From CAWDYA01 sp963806495 (lineage in GTDB: Bacteria; Acidobacteriota; Polarisedimenticolia; JACPZX01; DASXTC01), in contig CAWDYA010000008.1 of assembly GCA_963806495.1 (NCBI GenBank), positions 124,001 to 188,000 on the forward strand: 64,000 bases of DNA, given 5' to 3'. The position numbers were made by a program, and so were the translations under genes. Positions 63,459 through 64,000 of the stretch are shown here, piece by piece (position 1 is the first letter of the stretch; each line of letters opens with the position of its first letter). The notes below the pieces were generated by a model that was not told the DNA's origin, did no database searches, and worked only from the letters and a program-made list of their open reading frames with translations.

Positions 63459-64000
63459 TCAGACCAGCGCGCCACCGCAGCTCGAGCCGGCCCCCGCGGT
63501 GCAGCCGAAGCAGTGCGAGTCGGTGGCGATGGGTGCCCCGGCGACTGTGGACAGGTCGTCGATGTCCCAGAGCGTTCGCGGCCGCCCACCCAGCGGGATA
63601 TCCAGCATCTGGTTGAAGTCGCAGTCGTACAGCGCGCCGTCGTAGCCCACCGACACCATGGTGCGGCACATGAGCGAGTCGACCGTCGCCGGGTTCATGT
63701 GGTTCACCAGGAGCGACATGTACTCCTCGTGCTTGCCGCTACGCGCGAGGTCGGCGGCGAACCGCTCGATCGGCATGTTGGTCAGGGTGAGCAGATGGTT
63801 GAACTCGACGCCGAAGCCGGCGCCCAGCTCGCGGCGGTAGTCCGCCTCGAGCCCCGCCTGCTCTCCGGGCAGCTTCGGCCCGACCGGGTTGTACACGAGA
63901 TCGAGCCTCAGCGATGAACCCGGCCGGCCATAGCCCAGCGCGTTGAGACGCCGCAGCGCCTCGATGCTCCTGTCGAAGACATGGGCGCCGCGCTGTCTCT
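63459..64000 (-). CDS. arsS: Arsenosugar biosynthesis radical SAM protein ArsS, C-terminal part
   Basis: About 180 residues are visible and the gene runs off the right edge. They match the region after the radical-SAM barrel: HVFDRSIEALRRLNALGYG, LRLDLVYNPVGPKLPGEQAGLE, DYRRELGAGFGVEFN, LTLTNMPIERF, then YDCDFNQMLDIPLGG and the Cys-rich tail CFGCTAGAGSSCGGALV. ArsS takes part in making arsenosugars from methylated arsenic. The Cys motif that holds the radical Fe-S cluster lies outside the window, so completeness cannot be judged. Confidence 0.88.
   Translation of the reverse strand, partial: RQRGAHVFDRSIEALRRLNALGYGRPGSSLRLDLVYNPVGPKLPGEQAGLEADYRRELGAGFGVEFNHLLTLTNMPIERFAADLARSGKHEEYMSLLVNHMNPATVDSLMCRTMVSVGYDGALYDCDFNQMLDIPLGGRPRTLWDIDDLSTVAGAPIATDSHCFGCTAGAGSSCGGALV

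Noticed and set aside
1..64000. tRNA, rRNA or other structured RNA genes, prophage or defence islands
   Set aside because: I looked on both strands for cloverleaf-like ends, rRNA signatures, integrases, phage structural genes and restriction or toxin modules and found none I could support. A covariance-model scan would be decisive.

Overview
The window is GC-rich bacterial DNA, densely packed on both strands, with no rRNA, tRNA or CRISPR array that I could recognise. The gene content (TPR-fused sulfatase, TPR-fused GT39 glycosyltransferases, ECF sigma factors paired with TPR Ser/Thr kinases, MopE/thrombospondin-type-3 secreted proteins, a kinase fused to a sigma-54 activator, and an anaerobic benzoyl-CoA pathway) points to an environmental, facultative or strict anaerobe. 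Acidobacteriota is my best guess and Myxococcota a second; this is inference from gene style, not phylogeny.

Layout. 1-2719 (minus): start of a Fur-type regulator, then sucC-sucD-ndk. 2808-4016 (plus): phosphodiester glycosidase-like exoprotein and a small membrane protein. 3892-10356 (minus): CBS-domain protein, RlmD/TrmA-type RNA methyltransferase, zinc-ribbon protein, sulfatase-TPR protein, then lipoprotein, ECF sigma and zinc-finger anti-sigma. 10464-11702: a complete insertion sequence with 24-bp inverted ends. 11726-15870: tandem GT39-TPR proteins. 16840-26636 (plus): an apparent benzoyl-CoA degradation operon, had-oah-GNAT-dch-bcrC-bcrB-bcrA-bcrD-SDR-GNAT-rrf2, most genes joined by ATGA/GTGA overlaps, behind a strong promoter that carries a candidate operator. 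26611-31231 (minus): alaX and two more GT39 proteins. 31552-34061: secreted Tyr/His-rich protein and an amino-acid permease. 34045-38646 (minus): hypothetical protein, SpoIVB-type S55 peptidase, secreted beta-propeller protein. 38966-44213: subtilase with a WQNG hexapeptide tail, HD-GYP/GAF/GGDEF enzyme with a small basic partner, outer-membrane barrel. 44371-51478: 1717-residue kinase/ATPase/GAF/sigma-54 activator, a small secreted Cys/Gly protein, a Na+/H+ antiporter. 51601-59871: a giant secreted subtilase with MopE repeats. 59950-64000 (minus): TPR kinase and its ECF sigma factor, then the C-terminal part of ArsS.

How it fits together. The central operon holds all four subunits of an ATP-dependent (class I) benzoyl-CoA reductase plus the dienoyl-CoA hydratase, hydroxyenoyl-CoA dehydrogenase and ring-opening hydrolase, so it covers benzoyl-CoA to the ring-opened C7 acyl-CoA. 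It ends in a GNAT acetyltransferase/Rrf2 pair resembling BadL/BadM of Rhodopseudomonas palustris. No CoA ligase, ferredoxin or ferredoxin reductase is present. A second theme is sigma-54: two small exported proteins (31552, 49802) have near-identical -24/-12 promoter elements, and a sigma-54 activator gene lies just upstream of the second.

Data caution. Seven genes carry reading-frame breaks (18 sites by my count). Fifteen behave as one extra base and protein similarity resumes at once in the next frame, so I treat these as intact genes with probable sequence errors and give whole-gene coordinates.
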